This document shows, in pieces, positions 5,466 to 5,742 of a DNA stretch of 5,742 bases. The stretch comes from Clostridiales bacterium. GTDB lineage: Bacteria; Bacillota; Clostridia; Christensenellales; Aristaeellaceae. Both the position numbers and the translations under genes were made by a program. The notes under the pieces are model-generated. The model worked only from the letters and a program-made list of their open reading frames with translations. It ran no database searches and had not been told where the DNA came from. The stretch is from assembly GCA_004556985.1 (NCBI GenBank), contig SFFC01000124.1, positions 1-5,742 of the forward strand, in the 5' to 3' direction. Each line of letters opens with the position of its first letter. The first letter of the stretch is position 1.

Positions 5466-5509
5466 ACAGCCCCTGATTTTTAGGAAAATCAGGGGCTGTT
5501 TCTTTTTTT
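5466..5509 (+). terminator. Intrinsic terminator of tRNA-Arg
   Basis: A perfect 15-bp stem, ACAGCCCCTGATTTT (5466-5480) with its complement (5485-5499), 4-base loop TAGG, followed by a T-tract interrupted once by C (5499-5509). It starts four bases after the CCA. On the opposite strand no T-run follows the stem, so it does not serve a minus-strand gene. Confidence 0.95.
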
Positions 5510-5636
5510 ACTTTCTTCGTTTAAGCATATCATCCAGGTTTTGACAAAGATTTTGACAAACAATTCCGAAAATCAATGCAAAGAAATGGCCCCAACCGTC
5601 CCTTTGTTGATTGGTTTTGTTAAGTCTCTTTCGTCT
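5508..5636 (-). other. Short open frame without start codon, possible gene remnant
   Basis: An open stretch of 42 codons on the minus strand, bounded by an in-frame TGA (5637-5639) and TAA (5508-5510). The translation has basic ends and a hydrophobic middle: it includes HFFALIFGIVCQNLCQNL and finishes DDMLKRRK. There is no ATG before the last six codons and no ribosome site. It could be the 3' end of a gene disrupted by a frameshift, or chance. The duplicated CQNL comes from a DNA repeat (5539-5560). I do not recognise a family. Confidence 0.2.
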
Positions 5637-5742
5637 TCATGCTGAACACGTTGGGGCCAGACCCAGCGATCCCAATTATGGTTCATCTCGGTAAGATTCG
5701 GATCCGTCCGTTCACCACGCATTGCTTGCTAATTAGCTTTAC
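5510..5742. other. A+T-richer tail after the tRNA gene, no confident gene
   Basis: About 43% G+C by hand count, in contrast to the G+C-rich sequence to its left. It contains the direct repeat noted separately and a perfect 10-bp inverted repeat TGGCCCCAAC/GTTGGGGCCA (5587-5596 and 5650-5659) around 53 bases. Short frames exist on both strands: one on the plus strand from ATG 5639 open to the window end (34 codons, starting MLNTLGPDPAIPIM), and one of 49 codons on the minus strand (starting MRGERTDPNLTEMN, 5724 down to about 5575). None has a ribosome site or a product I recognise. Composition and position just after a tRNA gene would suit foreign DNA, but no integrase, transposase or copy of the tRNA 3' end is visible. 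Confidence 0.5.
5539..5560. repeat. Direct repeat TTTTGACAAA, two copies
   Basis: TTTTGACAAA at 5539-5548 and 5551-5560, 12 bases start to start. Each contains TTGACA, but neither has a -10 box at a proper distance on the plus strand. Possibly a binding site or a small duplication. Confidence 0.5.

Noticed and set aside
5295..5483. Small plus-strand frame across the tRNA gene
   Set aside because: It overlaps the consensus promoter, the entire tRNA-Arg and part of its terminator, and has no ribosome site.
5385..5742. Attachment-site duplication of the tRNA-Arg 3' end
   Set aside because: I looked for a second copy of the T-arm/acceptor sequence in the tail and found none within the window.

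Overview
The window looks like a chromosomal piece of a fairly G+C-rich Firmicute, most likely class Clostridia. The evidence is strong AGGAGG-type ribosome sites, consensus sigma-A promoters, a pst phosphate locus with a rearranged substrate-binding protein of a kind I recall from clostridia, and a short archaeal-type aspartyl-tRNA synthetase. No species assignment is possible from the sequence alone. Most of the window is G+C-rich; the last ~230 bases are about 43% G+C by hand count.

Layout from left to right. All protein genes read leftwards on the minus strand. (1) 1-137 is the start of pstC, a phosphate permease running off the left edge. (2) 138-339 is a gap with two strong, overlapping, mutually exclusive hairpins. 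(3) 340-1197 is pstS, the phosphate-binding lipid-free secreted protein, whose two halves are in swapped order relative to ordinary PstS. (4) 1198-1472 is a dense intergenic region holding a candidate pst promoter, a clear intrinsic terminator (UUCG tetraloop) for the gene to its right, and a degenerate array of TGTAAAG units spaced 17-19 bases apart. (5) 1473-3697 is a two-gene ABC transporter operon (ATPase then 12-TM-like permease with an internal duplication), driven by a perfect TTGACA-17-TATAAT promoter with a very short leader. (6) 3829-5249 is the aspS transcription unit, with terminator, coding region (start corrected to 5180) and promoter. (7) 5343-5509 is a complete plus-strand tRNA-Arg(CCG) unit: perfect consensus promoter, 77-nt tRNA with encoded CCA, and a long intrinsic terminator. 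(8) 5510-5742 is an A+T-richer tail without a confident gene.

Functionally, pstS and pstC belong to one high-affinity phosphate uptake system whose remaining genes (pstA, pstB, perhaps phoU) would lie beyond the left edge. The ABC ATPase/permease pair is an independent transporter of unknown substrate. aspS and the tRNA gene are housekeeping translation genes transcribed divergently. I see no CRISPR array, intact insertion sequence or defence system. The most unusual items are the permuted PstS, the TGTAAAG array next to the pst promoter, the unusual specificity residues of the AspRS, and the composition break just after the tRNA gene.
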